A DNA stretch of 64,000 bases. Source: Vespula vulgaris (taxonomy: Eukaryota > Arthropoda > Insecta > Hymenoptera > Vespidae). Shown in pieces: positions 13,392-26,357 of the stretch. Where the stretch lies: NCBI RefSeq assembly GCF_905475345.1, contig NC_066592.1:7025001-7089000 (forward strand), given 5' to 3'. The first letter of the stretch is position 1, and each line of letters opens with the position of its first letter. Made by a program: the position numbers and the translations under genes. The notes under the pieces were generated by a model, which was not told the origin of the DNA, ran no database searches, and saw only the letters and a list, made by a program, of their open reading frames with translations.

Positions 13392-15193
13392 ATGACGGAT
13401 AATCATACGGATCCAATGTCACGTTTATTGAAACTTGCGAATAAAGTCAATTGCTTTTATCTGTCAGGTAAGACAAATTGAACTATAATTTTTTTCTTTT
13501 GTTCGAATATCGCCTTCTAAGACGTGTAGTAATATAGGACGCGCTGTTTTTCATACTGTCCGCCAAGATATTGATTTCAAGTGTTGCGTATTTATCTTTG
13601 TACTTTCGTTGAAGTAAAGAAACACACTGGATGATCTTAAGATTAATTTATTATGATTTGATGCTCTTTGAATAACATTATCATTCTTCTACGTCAAAGC
13701 TGCTATTAATATTATATTCTATATTGTTAATTTTTTATTATAAATATTTACTAGTATAAGGTTACATCAATGAAGTTAGAAATAATAGTTTAAAATATGT
13801 TATATAAAGATGTTAGTATCTATAATATTATGATTTTACTTAGAATTATATGTATATACTATCATTATATGATGTACTATTTATAATATTTTTGTAACAA
13901 TATCTTGAGGTTCAGCGATTCGAAACATAGATTTATTGATAATTCACATGGTTATTTTCCAACTTTGGAAATATATTTGAACAAAAAACATCTTGGATAT
14001 TAGTTTTTATGCTATACTTATGAAAATATATCAGATATTTGTTAAATATAATCAAAATTCTTTAGGGTTCCATGCAGGCGAATGCAGAGCCTTTGTCGTA
14101 GATGGACAGCAAGTAGGTCTTGTTAGGCCAGATGTGATGAAAGAATTATTAAATCATCCACAAGTAAATATTTTGTCTTTTGCTCTTATATATAGAAGAA
14201 AAGATTTTATTCTCAAAATTAATATTTTTATATTTTAAAGGTATTTCAAGTACATCCGGAATATGTACAATTAAATCCTGCATTTCGAGATTATGCAGAA
14301 AGAAGTGCTCGTGTGGAAGAAGTATTACGAAAGTGGAAGGCCGATGAAAAATTTATTACATTACATGGTTGGAGAGAAGAATATTATGAAGTTCGTGCTC
14401 AGTTTAATACACAACCTTTATTTAAAATGGATCGGTCTGCAACGTGTAAGTATATTAATTTATAATATAATTTAAGATTTTCTACTTTGATCTTACTTCT
14501 AATATATACAGGTCTATTTGGAATTCGTAAATATGGTGTTGATATAAATGGATATGTTATGGATCCTATAAAAGGATTGTCAATATGGTTACAAAAGCGT
14601 AGTCCTAATAAGCAAACATGGCCAGGATATTGGGATAATATGGTCAGTGGTGGATTAAGTGTTGGTTTTGGTATTAATGAAACTGCTATAAAAGAAGCCG
14701 GAGAAGAAGCCAGTATCCCTAATAATCTTATTGAAAAATTAAAAAATGTTGGATGTGTTTCATTATTCTTCGAAAGTGAAAGAGGATTGTTTCCCAATAC
14801 AGAATTTGTTTTTGATCTTGAATTGCCACCAGATTTTGTCCCAAGTAATAGTGATGGAGAAGTAGAGACTTTTGAATTGCTTCCAGTAAATGAATGTTTA
14901 GAAAGGATAGCTTCTACAAATTTTAAAACTACGTCAGTACCAGTGGTACTTGACTTTTTAATTAGACATGGATACATCACTGCAGAGAATGGTAAGATTT
15001 TAATGATAGAATTAAGAAAATAAAAAACTAGTGATATCTTTTCAAATATACTAATATTACTATTGCAGAGCCTAACTTCATACAAATTATGGAACTCCTT
15101 CATGTTCCACTGCAAACCATGTACAATCATCCTTTAAAAAGATGTAAAATTACTGCCAATGGAGAAGCAACTGAAGCTCTAGGAAAAGTTTAG
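13392..15193 (+). CDS. Nudix hydrolase family protein, YJR142W / TNR3-N-terminus type
   Basis: Five exons (13392-13467, 14066-14163, 14241-14445, 14512-14991, 15069-15193) give 327 residues, close to yeast YJR142W. Residues 1-125 match the N-terminal domain of this subfamily. The Nudix domain follows, with the Nudix box at about 173-195. It keeps the metal-binding glutamates (E188, E191, E192) in KEAGEEAS, but has F in place of the first Glu, K for Arg and S for the second Gly relative to the classical box; Lys-Glu and Ala-Ser are usual in this subfamily. Relatives act on oxidised thiamine diphosphate derivatives, so a housecleaning role is likely but inferred. The start is the first in-frame ATG. 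Two upstream ATGs at 13298 and 13304 are in another frame. Confidence 0.92.
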
Positions 15194-17812
15194 GTTTAAT
15201 TAGATAATTATTTTTCTGCATGATTAAAGTTGTTAAGCAACTAAATTTTTTGTTTGATTTGGATTGGCTTTTTAGTTTGAATGCGTAATCATGTTCTTCT
15301 TTTAAACAATCAAAAATATGTATTTACCAACTATATTTATTTCATATTTTAACTTTATGTCTTCGCCTTCAGTATGACAATTTAATTTTGTTTTCAAAAA
15401 GTTATATGTTAATGTGTACTTTTTTAGGTTGAGCATAGACTACAAAATATTTTAAAGAATTAATGAAAATGTTAGAAAATTAAATTTAACTAGCAATACG
15501 ATTTTTATAAGATATGTTAACAAATAATGGTTTCCTTTGTTCTAATTGGAATTTCAGATGATATGTAGAATTTTGCTATTTTAAATGTTTTTATTTTCAT
15601 AGAAACCATTAAAATTAAAATATATAAAATTTCAATTTGTTCAATAATTGATCGCCCACAAATTAATATATTTTATCAACTTTCTATGTTATTTATCACA
15701 ATATCTTAATAATCATTTTTATTAATTTTAACATAATCATAAAATTGACGTCCCTATGTTGATACCAAAGTGTTGTCAACGCAGCATTCCAATGAACAAA
15801 TTTACTATTAACATTTAAGTTTTAAGTAATAGACGTTTCAATCCTTTTTCAAATTTAAACTGCATTTTTTGTTCAAAAAGTAAGTCCATGCATAATGCCA
15901 TCGCAGAAAAATCCTAATACTCCACGTAGAATTAAGATGAAATCCATTCACAGTATTATAAAAGTGAATGTACGATATAGCATTTTTATATGTCTGAACT
16001 TTGAAGGCAGTTCATGTGCAAATATGTGTTCTATACCCGGACTTTACTATTAATAAAAAATGAATAGATTTAGCATTTTCATCTAACTTTTTTCAGAAAG
16101 GGAACAAAAATATTTGTATTATTTATCATAGATAGTCTAGATAGATTTTTAATTGAACACCAAGTACTGCTGAAATTCTGATCGAATTTATATTAGCAAA
16201 GAATTATTGACTGTATAAATGGAAAGCACAATTCTATAGTATATTATTTTTTTGTATTGATTAAAGATAAACATTCGTTTACAAAACCGCGAAAATAATT
16301 TTCAAGCAAAGTCTATGCGCTGGAATGTATTGGATAATACATTTGTATGTCTTCTTAGTACACAATTTTTTTTCAATCATTTATTCTGTTACAATTTTTA
16401 ATAGTATTTAAAAATTGAATACAGTCTCAGAACATTGTGATTAAGATTAACTGTTATAATAAAGCATTTATACATGTAAAACTTTTTTTTTTTTTTTTTT
16501 ATGAAACTTTAAGTATTCAAAAACTTTTTAACGGACAGCTAGTCACATTTTCTTATTGTATTATCATTTAAATCATTTGCTGAATGCAAAAAAAATAATA
16601 TAGTCTTTATATTAAGTCACCATTTACATCTTCATATATTATTGTTTTTGTGATAGATATAAATAAGCTTGGACATATTTTGCAGTGCATGAATTACCAA
16701 GATCAACGAAAATATATAATAAATTAAATATACTCTTAATGCATAATAGTCGATTCATAACAGTTTCTTACTATTGCAAATTTTCTCCAACATGGAATAT
16801 CAAGTAAAGAAAAAGAGATTTATTTCATTGCTTTTCATTGTTTCATATGAGGCAGGACAATATTTTTACTTATAAATATGTTCTAAATATATCTATTACA
16901 ATAGGAATTAGGTGCTTTATATAAATACTTGAAGTTTTGATTGATTTGCATTAAATAGATATAGAGAACATAATGTCTATAGTAACAAAATAATGACCGC
17001 TTGTAATCCTTAAGTACTATGTGATATTTGAGATGATTAAACAGTGAATCCATATTATTCCATTTACTTTTTAAAATATTACTATTATTTATATATAATT
17101 CTGTATCTAGATATATATATATATTGTCATACTTAGCTTTTGTAATAAGTTTTTTTTTAATTGCTTATACAACTAATTCTTAATTTATAAATATTATGGT
17201 TGTTAGGAATAAATGATAAATATAAAGAAGAAATTAAAAAATGTTAATGTGAAAGTAATATTTATATGTTGCTTGATTGGAATATTACTTATATATTTAC
17301 TTTACAAAATATTTTGTACTTAATTAAGTATATTAGTAATATTAATAATCTAATACAATATAAAGAAATACAAAAATATTCTATTATTTGATTTTATATA
17401 ATTTGTATAATTGTTTATATATATGCACGAAATACATTTATGTATTTTTAAGTGTGTGAATTACACAATACAAAATTATAATAAAATCACAATAGTTGCT
17501 GTATAATTCATACACACACATACCACACATACATACATCTACATATATACTTTATACAACAATTATGTTGATCATGTGATATATACATACACATATACGT
17601 ACATACATATATATATATATATATATAATATATATAGATTAAAAGCAACTATTGAATCATGAATTGTTTATAAATTGATTCATTAGCGAAAAAAAGAACA
17701 ATGTATTTACGATAAGCAAAGTTCACGACATTATTCCACAATTTGTTATTAGTCTGTAATGACGTTAACGTTTAATGTGAATATCCTTTCTTATCATATA
17801 TTTTATACCCAG

Positions 17813-17864
<52 letters not shown>

Positions 17865-18355
17865 TATAAAGTGATAATGATAACGAACTAAATATTAAAA
17901 TTAATCGACGTATTACTTACATATACAATATACACGTATTATTAAACACGTGTGATAATAAAATAAAGGTTTGTAATTTTAAGCGCGGTGCGTTTTTCGT
18001 AAGACTGGATACAGTTATGACTGTTTATGAGTGTTCATTATTGGATTTCACGCTTGATTTGTACTTTCATTGTATAAACATGAAGCAAGCCCTTTCGCAT
18101 GAATAAAACGATGAAAGTTCAAAACACTCTATTTTATGATTATACTATTTTTAGAATAATATATTCTATTTTAAATTTAAAAATTTTGATCGTAGATTCT
18201 ATTTCAATTAAGGAGCATGCGTGAAAAACGCGCCATATTGCTTTCTGCAGGAAGCACATGTAGTAACGTGCAGCAGTCACGTTTGTTTCATTTTTGCATA
18301 GTCTTCGATCACAATTCGGTTTTTCTTTCACAGTATTATTAATTTTTTGTAAATA
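15194..18355. other. AT-rich intergenic region
   Basis: It holds the Nudix 3' UTR and the BRX1 promoter. No exon was recognised. (TA)n-rich runs occur at about 17606-17637 and 17814-17868, with a T17-19 run near 16483. A CpG-bearing patch near 18215-18235 (with GCATGCGTG and CGCGCCATATT) lies just upstream of BRX1 and is the likeliest promoter element. Confidence 0.6.
17814..17868. repeat. (TA)n microsatellite
   Basis: More than 20 TA units with one slip near 17858. Confidence 0.9.
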
Positions 18356-19668
18356 ATGACCAAGAAGAGGAAACAGTTAGAAAATGAAGAAAGGACAGAA
18401 ACGACAGAAACAAATTTACCGATAAAAAGAATGTCGGACGAACCTCCACCGAAAAAGGTTAGTAAATAACCTCACTGTTGGAAATATATATAATTTGAAT
18501 AATTGAAATGAGAAATTATATTTAAGGAAAATTTATAAGTAAATCATTTAAATTATTAGGTAAAATGGATAAACAAGCAACGTGTATTAGTGTTTTCAAG
18601 CAGAGGTATTGGTCATATACACCGTCATCTCATGGAAGATATCAAGACTCTTATGCCGCATCATCGACCTGAGAGTAAAATGGAACGTTCCAAAGATTTG
18701 CAGGTTGTTAATGAAATGTGTCAAATGAAGAATTGTAATAAATGCATACTTTTCGAAGGTCGAAGAAAAAGGGATCTTTACGTTTGGTTTTCTAATGTAT
18801 CTGCAGGACCTTGTGCAAAATTTTTAGTTGAAAATAGTATGTAATATATCACTGCAATATGAAAAGTTTCTGTCAATATTATAGATGTTCTTAGTTATCT
18901 TTTAAATTATTTTTATTATAGTTTATACCATGGGTGAATTGAAGATGACAGGAAATTGTTTGAAAGGATCTCGTCCTTTACTTTCATTTGATGAAAATTT
19001 CAATACAAAACCACATTACAGTCTCTTGAAAGAGTTACTCACTCAAATATTTGGTGTTCCATATCATCATCCAAAGAGTCAACCATTCTTTGATCATGTT
19101 TATACATTTACAGTGTTAGATAATAGAATATGGTTTAGAAACTTTCAAATTCTCACTGAAGATGGAGGATTAGCAGAAATCGGACCTAGATTTGTTTTAA
19201 ATCCAGTTAAAATATTTGCTAACAGTTTTGGTGGAGAAACATTATGGGATAATCCTCTTTATGTTTCACCTGCCAAGGTAATTCTAATAATGTTAAATAG
19301 AATAAGGTCAAACTAATAATAATCTATTTATTTTATAATTATAGTATCGACAATTATTAAATAAGAAAGCTGCTGGTAAATATGTGAACAGACTGGAGCA
19401 GAAGATGGTACAGCAAGCTAATAAACCAAAAGAAAGTTATGCTTTAAATCCTGTAGATGAAATATTTAAAGGTGATCCAATAGAAAAGGCCTTAGAATTA
19501 CAAAGTAAGGATAAGGAAGATGAAGAAGTAGAAAAAAAGGAAACTCCAAAAAGGACTATAATCAGAAAAAAGAAGTCTCCAAGTAAACAATTAAATAAAC
19601 AATTAAATAAAAAAGTCAAAAAGAAAAAACTTACAAACAAGAAACTAAAAAGAAATGTCAAACATTGA
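18356..19668 (+). CDS. BRIX1: Ribosome biogenesis protein BRX1 homologue
   Basis: Four exons (18356-18457, 18560-18836, 18922-19277, 19345-19668) give 352 residues, almost the same as human BRIX1. After a charged N-terminal tail the Brix domain runs from about residue 40 to 265. It holds RVLVFSSRGI, then MTGNCLKGSRPLLSFD, FGVPYHHPKSQPF and LDNRIWFRNFQI, all hallmark blocks of BRX1 rather than of other Brix proteins (PPAN, RPF1, RPF2, IMP4). The C terminus is Lys-rich and probably nucleolar and RNA-binding. BRX1 loads on early pre-60S particles and in yeast works with Ebp2, whose gene lies about 6 kb upstream here. Exon 2 read through into its intron stops at once (TAA at 18842), so the splice is required. 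AATAAA lies at 19712-19717. Confidence 0.96.
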
Positions 19669-20886
19669 TTAAACATTTTGTATTTGTGTGAATATATTCT
19701 TGTTACACAATAATAAAATTTACATATATTGTTCTTAACATTTTTTACAGTTGTTATTTATTTGTACCGTATATTATCATATGATTTTGGTGCATATTAA
19801 TATATTTATAGTAGGTAGCATAATAAGTACACTTCTTAGCAATAATTAAATTATTAAATGCAAATGTAGAAGTCTTAGTTAAAAATAATACTTGGAAAGA
19901 CATCAAAATGTCACAAGTTATCTTAGACATAAATGATTGTATAATAGAAAATATGTATAATATATAACATTTCGTATACTTAGATATAGTTAATTCATAT
20001 ATATGCTAGTAACATTGAAATTAAATGTGCGTTAGAGATATATTTAATATTTATAGTTTGTAAGAAACTAGTACTTCAAAATACTAGTAACTAAAGATGA
20101 AGTATTATGCTTATATGAATTACATGATACATCTTGCATAAAAAATATAAGTTTATATATAAATTCATATTAAATATACCATAAAGATTCCAATGTTACT
20201 GACAATAATTATAATTCTTTTTGTATAAATTTAATGGCACTTATGTAAATCATATTTTAGTAGCCATATTAACACTATAGGTACATAATATATTTCTTTA
20301 AAACATAGATTAATTTTACCATAAAAATAAATTTTTTAAAAATATTTCATTCTAATATATATAAAACATATAACTTCTTTATAAATGCATATTCTTTATG
20401 AAGTTCACATTAGTCACACAAATCTAAAGCCTCATTTTATATTAATAAAATTGTCTGCAAACTTAAATTTGTATATCTATCTTATAAAAATTTGTTGTTC
20501 ATATAACATCATGTATGACTATAGCGTCATTGTATAGATAAAAAAATCTCATATTAAGCATATAATACATCTCAAAAATATTTCTCTTGATTGATTCTGA
20601 TTCATATATATCATTATAAATTTCACTTTACATTCACATTATTTTAAAATTATATATCTAATATATTATTTAAAATTCTATTACTGATCTATATTGCATA
20701 AGACATATTTGTAATTGAAATTATCGCTATAAACAATATGTAGTTTTCATAAAATAAAAAAAATACTGGAATGAATAACTATATATTGTAACAAGAAATG
20801 ATAATAGAACAAATATACCTGAAAGACATTTGAATAAGCTATGGAAGAATTGCAATATAAATTAATACTAATATTAAAAGGTGTGT
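19669..20886. other. Convergent 3' region, BRX1 / choline transporter gene
   Basis: AT-rich sequence that contains the BRX1 poly(A) signal (AATAAA at 19712) and the 3' UTR of the minus-strand gene. Nothing else was seen. Confidence 0.6.
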
Positions 20887-23800
20887 TTATGTATTCATTG
20901 GTGATAATTCGTGAGATTGTTGACCATTCGTGTTAACATCTGATCCAATGTGCGCTAATGGAGATTGACGCCATTTTCCATTTTCTCCACCCAAATTTCT
21001 ATCTTCACATATACATAAAAACAGAGTGTCTATAACAGTCTGAAAATAAAAAAATGGATATCGAATAAGATTATGGTTGAGAAAACAATACATTATTTAT
21101 AACGTTTAAAAGTAAGTATAAATTTATATATACCTCGTATAAAGAGATAATGCAATGGGCAATAAAAAATGCAAAAATGCAAGTAATAAAAATTGGTGCA
21201 GCATAAAAATGCAATCGTGGATCTTGCCTCATGAAGAGTAATCCAACACTTCCTGTAGCAGCTGTGACAAAACATTTTCCCAAGAATAAGATAAAATCTC
21301 CTATACTATTAATTACAGCTACTTGTAGAGCATTATCAACAATTGTTTTGAAAGCCTATAACAAATGTATGTTTTAAAGATATAATAAATATATATATCT
21401 TATAATGACAATAAAACAGGACTTACTATTCTAGCAGCATTACAAAAATTTGTTCCTTCTATGGCAATAACTGTATATGCATTATGGTTCATATACCTAA
21501 TAAACTTCTCTAAACAATAAAAACAACAAATACAACACTTAAGACCACATTGTGCACATGGAGAGGTTTCTTTGTTCTTCTCAAACCTACATATAAAATT
21601 AAGACTTACTTAACATGAACGATTTTCGCAATAAATTTAATTAATTTTTTGCTTACTTTTTGTGAAAATATGTCAAAATAAGGCGAGGTAATTTAAAAAG
21701 AGTTATTAAGAATGATCCACAAGCAACTGAACCCAAATGATAACTAATTAAGTTTCCAATAGCTGAACATACTGGTGATAAACTTGCATCCTTATCTCTG
21801 AAATATATTATTATATCTAAATTATATACATTAAATATGCATATATACTTTTGTTTAATTAGAATAAATATTACCTGAAATACCAATGTGCAACTGCACC
21901 AGCTATTACCATATCTTGACAAGCAATTATAAATTCTGATGTCCATATCAAACCTATTATATAAACCCACCACATATATTTCACCCAAGTTGCATCAACA
22001 TATTCAACAAGTGTAAATGCTAAAACATATTCATAGATTAAACAAAAAATCGTATTTATCATTTGTTATAATTATAGTATAAAAGTTAGGAATACATTAC
22101 TTTTAAATTTATGTATAGAAATGCTAAGTTTTTCTTCTTGTACAAAGATATTTTTTTCTCCAAGAGAACTTAAATTCAGAGGATCAAATATATGATTTTT
22201 ATACATTTGAACTGATTTTGTTCCTGGATAATCTGAAATTAATTTTTGTTCAATTTAAGACAAGTTAAAGTTAAATATTAAGTAACATTTTGTGTCATTA
22301 TAAGGAATATGTATACTTACTAGCTGTAGCAAGACACAGAATGACTGTAACCCAAAAAGCAAAGAATAGAATCAAAGCTGTAAAGGTCAATAATGGTTGG
22401 AAAAATAAACCAGGTAGTTCTCCTAAACATTTTGCACTTTCTCTAAATAATGCTGTCATAAAACTAATACGTTTACGTAACACACAAACAAGTAACAATA
22501 GTATAATCTACAAAAAACAAATATTGTTGAATTAATTTGTTTTTCTTAATTAAGTATATATGATAAAAAGAATAAACAAATTATACTTACAGTTATTATT
22601 GTTGCTATAATAGAAAATATTAAAAAAGCTCTTTCATTTCTAACCGATTCTTCTAAAAGTTGATTTGGATCAGTCTTATCTAATGTTCTTTTTATTCCTA
22701 TATATGTCCACCATAATAATCCTGTTCCAGCTGTATAATAATTTTATATGTTTACTTTTAATCTATAATTATTAATTTACAGTAAAATATCATTTATTTT
22801 ACTTACCTACTGATGCAATGCTGACAAGGATCATTACTATCCAAGTTACAATACTTGCCAATAAATGAAAGATGGCAATCATGAAAAGGGACAGTACTAG
22901 ACAATATTTCTGTATTAATTTTAAAACATATTAAATTGTGTAATCGTGAAGCAAAATATAATGTACTTACCAAAAGCTAAAAAGGATAATGCTAAGATTT
23001 CTCTCCAAGTTTTATATAGATCACCTAATATTTGTTCAATCACATCCCATGAATTAATGAGTCCATATAAATTAGAAATAATTGTTTCCCCTACATCTTG
23101 AACAGCCTTTGGGATACAGCGATTAAGTATTGGAATGCTATTGTAAACAGGTAGTTCAGGACAAGATCCTGTTTTATTGTGCTTATTAATTCCAGTACTA
23201 CAAGCACTAAAATCATTTCCTGGTTTATCATGGCATAACTGAGAACCTGTTTCTTTATAAAATTGACATATATCATCCATAGTTATCATAGTTCTATCAG
23301 GACATTTTTTGACACAAATTTTTAAAGATTGTGATACATTTTTTACATCAAGGAAAAATAAGTATCTAGAAAGATTATAATCAAAATTAATTAAAAGATA
23401 ATATTAGTAAAAGGCAAGGAGGAAAAATGTAATCATATAAACTAACGGTTTGTCACTAGTGTCTTGTCCAAAAAGCTCCATGCTCCCAAATTTTGGATTA
23501 TTTTTCATACCGCATGTATTTCCAAAACTATCATATCCATTTATAAGACGTAAAGGATTACCATATACCAATGCAAAAGCTGCTATTAAAATCTATAAAT
23601 TATAATAATAAAAAGATCATTGATCATTACAAATATTATGACATAATATATATAATATATATAATAGAACATAAAATTGTAAATGTAAATATACTTGTGT
23701 AACTCTATGTTACTTATGTTAATATCTATCTCAACTTTAGAAATAGTTTGATTCCAAAATTGATAAATTGTAGGTTCATGACATTCGTTATCATAAATTT

Positions 23801-23975
23801 GAAATAGTTATTCGTATGATAAATTTGAAATATTGCATAAAAACAAACATTGTTACTATACCATAAGAAACCAAAATGCTATAAAAAAGCACATCCAGAA
23901 AATATCCGTGCATCCTCGTACGCGAGTTGGTTGCGTTCTTTGTTCTTCTTCATCATTTCCACCGCAACACGACAT
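20887..23975 (-). CDS. CTL1: Choline transporter-like protein (SLC44 family, CTL1 type)
   Basis: Twelve coding exons on the minus strand: 23975-23862, 23592-23447, 23365-22971, 22896-22807, 22730-22591, 22507-22321, 22232-22101, 22019-21875, 21797-21657, 21586-21427, 21355-21134 and 21039-20887. They give 674 residues (human CTL1 has 657). The N terminus MSCCGG is followed by a first membrane span and the family motif GNPLRLINGYDSFGNTCG. A large Cys-bearing extracellular loop with NVS and NKT glycosylation sequons comes next, then about nine more spans. YMWWVYIIGLIWTSEFI and the Cys cluster CGLKCCICCFYCLEK are diagnostic of the family. It should carry choline across plasma or mitochondrial membranes. 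The start codon lies 775 bp from Hakai on the other strand. Confidence 0.95.
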
Positions 23976-24749
23976 TCTTTTTTCTCAAAGTATTATTAAA
24001 TCTAAATTCTAAATTACTCTATACAACAATTGGAGTGTCTTACTAATATGACGCTTATATGGATGCCTCACACACACTATCAAATTATTCATGAACAGAT
24101 TTTGAGCTCTTAGGAGCGGGAAAAGAAAACAAGTATGGCATTGATTGTCCATGAAATAATATTTCTTATCATGGTATTTACTTGTCACATTCACATCTTT
24201 ACTTTCGAGTAATAACATAACTATTAATAATGATATGTTTATAGAGAAATTTTATTTAAGATATTTAATTAGTAAGAACAAATTAATTGTAAAATATAAT
24301 ATAAAAGAATATTAATAGTGCATAAGGTACTAGCTAGAACATATACATACCTGCGATCACACACAAGTATAGTATCGTTTCCATGGGAACGGTAAGAGTA
24401 CGTCACATGGATCAACTCATTGAAGAACGTAGTGTATTATATATGAGATGACGGAATGTAACGAAAAAACTAACATACTGTAATATAAATATTTTGTAAA
24501 GGAAAACACGTTTTTATTGTAAGCACTATATATTTATAAATATATATATTTGATCCAAGTAATTATGATTGTTGTATTGTCCTCTTATTTATTCTCTATA
24601 ATTTATATCGTATATTTAACAATTCGTCACATAACCTTTATTGCGAAGTACAATGATGATAAATCGGTCAATGCTTATCTATTTAGTTTTTGGAATATTA
24701 TACGTGTTGTTTTGTATTAATTTCATGACATTTAATATTAATTTCAGTG
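23976..24749. promoter_or_regulatory. Divergent region, choline transporter / Hakai
   Basis: It contains a perfect X-box at 24377-24390. A good donor (GTAAGA) starts at 24392 and an acceptor ends at 24747, so Hakai probably has a non-coding first exon ending at 24391 and a 356 bp leader intron. A CGTCACATG motif lies just inside that intron. Confidence 0.5.
24377..24390. promoter_or_regulatory. X-box (RFX-type site)
   Basis: GTTTCCATGGGAAC matches the RFX consensus GTTNCCATGGNAAC at every fixed position. It abuts the probable Hakai leader donor. The match is seen; binding by RFX is inference. Confidence 0.6.
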
Positions 24750-26357
24750 ATGGAGGAAGATGGCGGTAAAAGAATGAGAGGCAGAGCTCGAGGTAGAGCC
24801 CGTGGTCGTGCTCGAGGCAGGACTAGAGGAAGATCAAAAAAACAAGTCAAAGTAAATAAATGAATGCGTTTTAAAAAATTATTTTTATATTACAATCTTG
24901 CAAAAAAAAAATATGTGTAATATAGGTAATTGAAAGCGATGAAGAAGACACACCTCAACAATCAGAAGAAACTCCAGCAGAAGTTGCCACCGGTGAACCA
25001 GAGGAACATGAACCACCACCATTGCAGCAAGCTCCTTTGGAGCAACAGTTCGATTTGGAAGCGGATATATCACAACTGGAAGCACCAACTTTTACAACCA
25101 TTAATAGAGGACCTCCTGAACCAATGTTACGTTTAAGATGGGACCATCGTGTTAATCTCATTGGTGAAAAAGTTCTTAATCCTATGATACATTGTTGCGA
25201 CAAGTGTCTAAAGCCTATTCTTATTTATGGACGTATGGTGAGATATGACAATAATATATATATAATTTATGAAAGATACTATATATATAAATGATATAAA
25301 TAACACAAATACACACACAAAAAATATATATAATATAAAGAATACATAATTTAAGGAAGATGATATACATATATATATATACTAGAAGGTAGGAAACATT
25401 ATGTAATTATTATATTATTATAGATACCTTGTAAACATGTATTTTGTTTATCTTGTGCCAAACGAGAAGATAAAGTTTGCCCACGTTGTATGGAAAAAGT
25501 TTCCAGAGTAGAACAAACAGGTTTGGGTACAGTATTTATGTGTACTCATGGAGGAACAAGATATGGAAATGCTGGTTGCAGAAGAACATATCTCAGCCAA
25601 CGAGATTTGCAGGTATTTTGTATTTCTGTGTAAACGGATTAGAGTATAATTCTGATTAATTCATTATTTTTGTTAGGCACATATTAATCATCGACATATA
25701 TCTGCTCCTCCACAACCGGTTCAGGGAATACAAGTTGAGCCTCCCCAATACGTGCATTCTAAATCAGATATTGAATCACAATTGTCTAAAGTGTCTTCTG
25801 TTTCAATGCAGAATACACGAATAAAGTCAGTGCAATCTCATATGGTGCAACCCATTATGGGAAATGATCCAAGAGTGAACTCAATGGTGAATCAACAATC
25901 TGTGGAACATAGGCAGCAACATAGACCTCAAACAATCATATCTATGCAAAATTATCCACAAAATTCTGCACCACCTCCTCCAAGTAATGGACCTATGCGA
26001 ACTAATCTCATAACCGTACCTATTCAAGATACTACTATGACAACACACGAGATTCATTCGCAACAAGGTCATCATTATTATCCTCCTCCACCTCCACAAG
26101 TGAATTATGGAACATACAATGTCCCACCACCTGTTTCACAAACACAACAATATTATCCGCAAGCTCAACATCCAACACAAGTATCTTATGTGCCACAACC
26201 TCCATCTCAGCAACAATATGTATCTTCCGCTCCAACTTCAATAAGGCCATCACCCACAGGATATATACAAGATCCACAATATGGTCCACCACCACCACAA
26301 CAACCACCACCTCCACAACCTCAGTGGTCACAACATCAGCAACAATTTTATAGATAA
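24750..26357 (+). CDS. Hakai: E3 ubiquitin-protein ligase Hakai (CBLL1)
   Basis: Four coding exons (24750-24851, 24926-25237, 25424-25612, 25677-26357) give 427 residues. Residues 9-28 are RG/RA repeats, a probable RNA-binding tail. The RING finger (C125, C128, C141, H143, C146, C149, C157, C160) is followed by the C2H2-type unit of the HYB phosphotyrosine-binding domain (C178, C190, H203, H208). The C-terminal half is Pro/Gln/Tyr-rich and disordered. Hakai ubiquitinates E-cadherin in mammals and is a stable part of the m6A mRNA methyltransferase complex (MACOM) in flies and other eukaryotes. The start follows an acceptor (TTTCAG at 24747) by two bases, so the first exon is probably non-coding. 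AATAAA lies at 26569-26574. Confidence 0.96.

Noticed and set aside
14399..15130. 243-codon minus-strand open frame
   Set aside because: It is the antisense of Nudix exons 4-5, which have family matches and proper splice sites on the plus strand.
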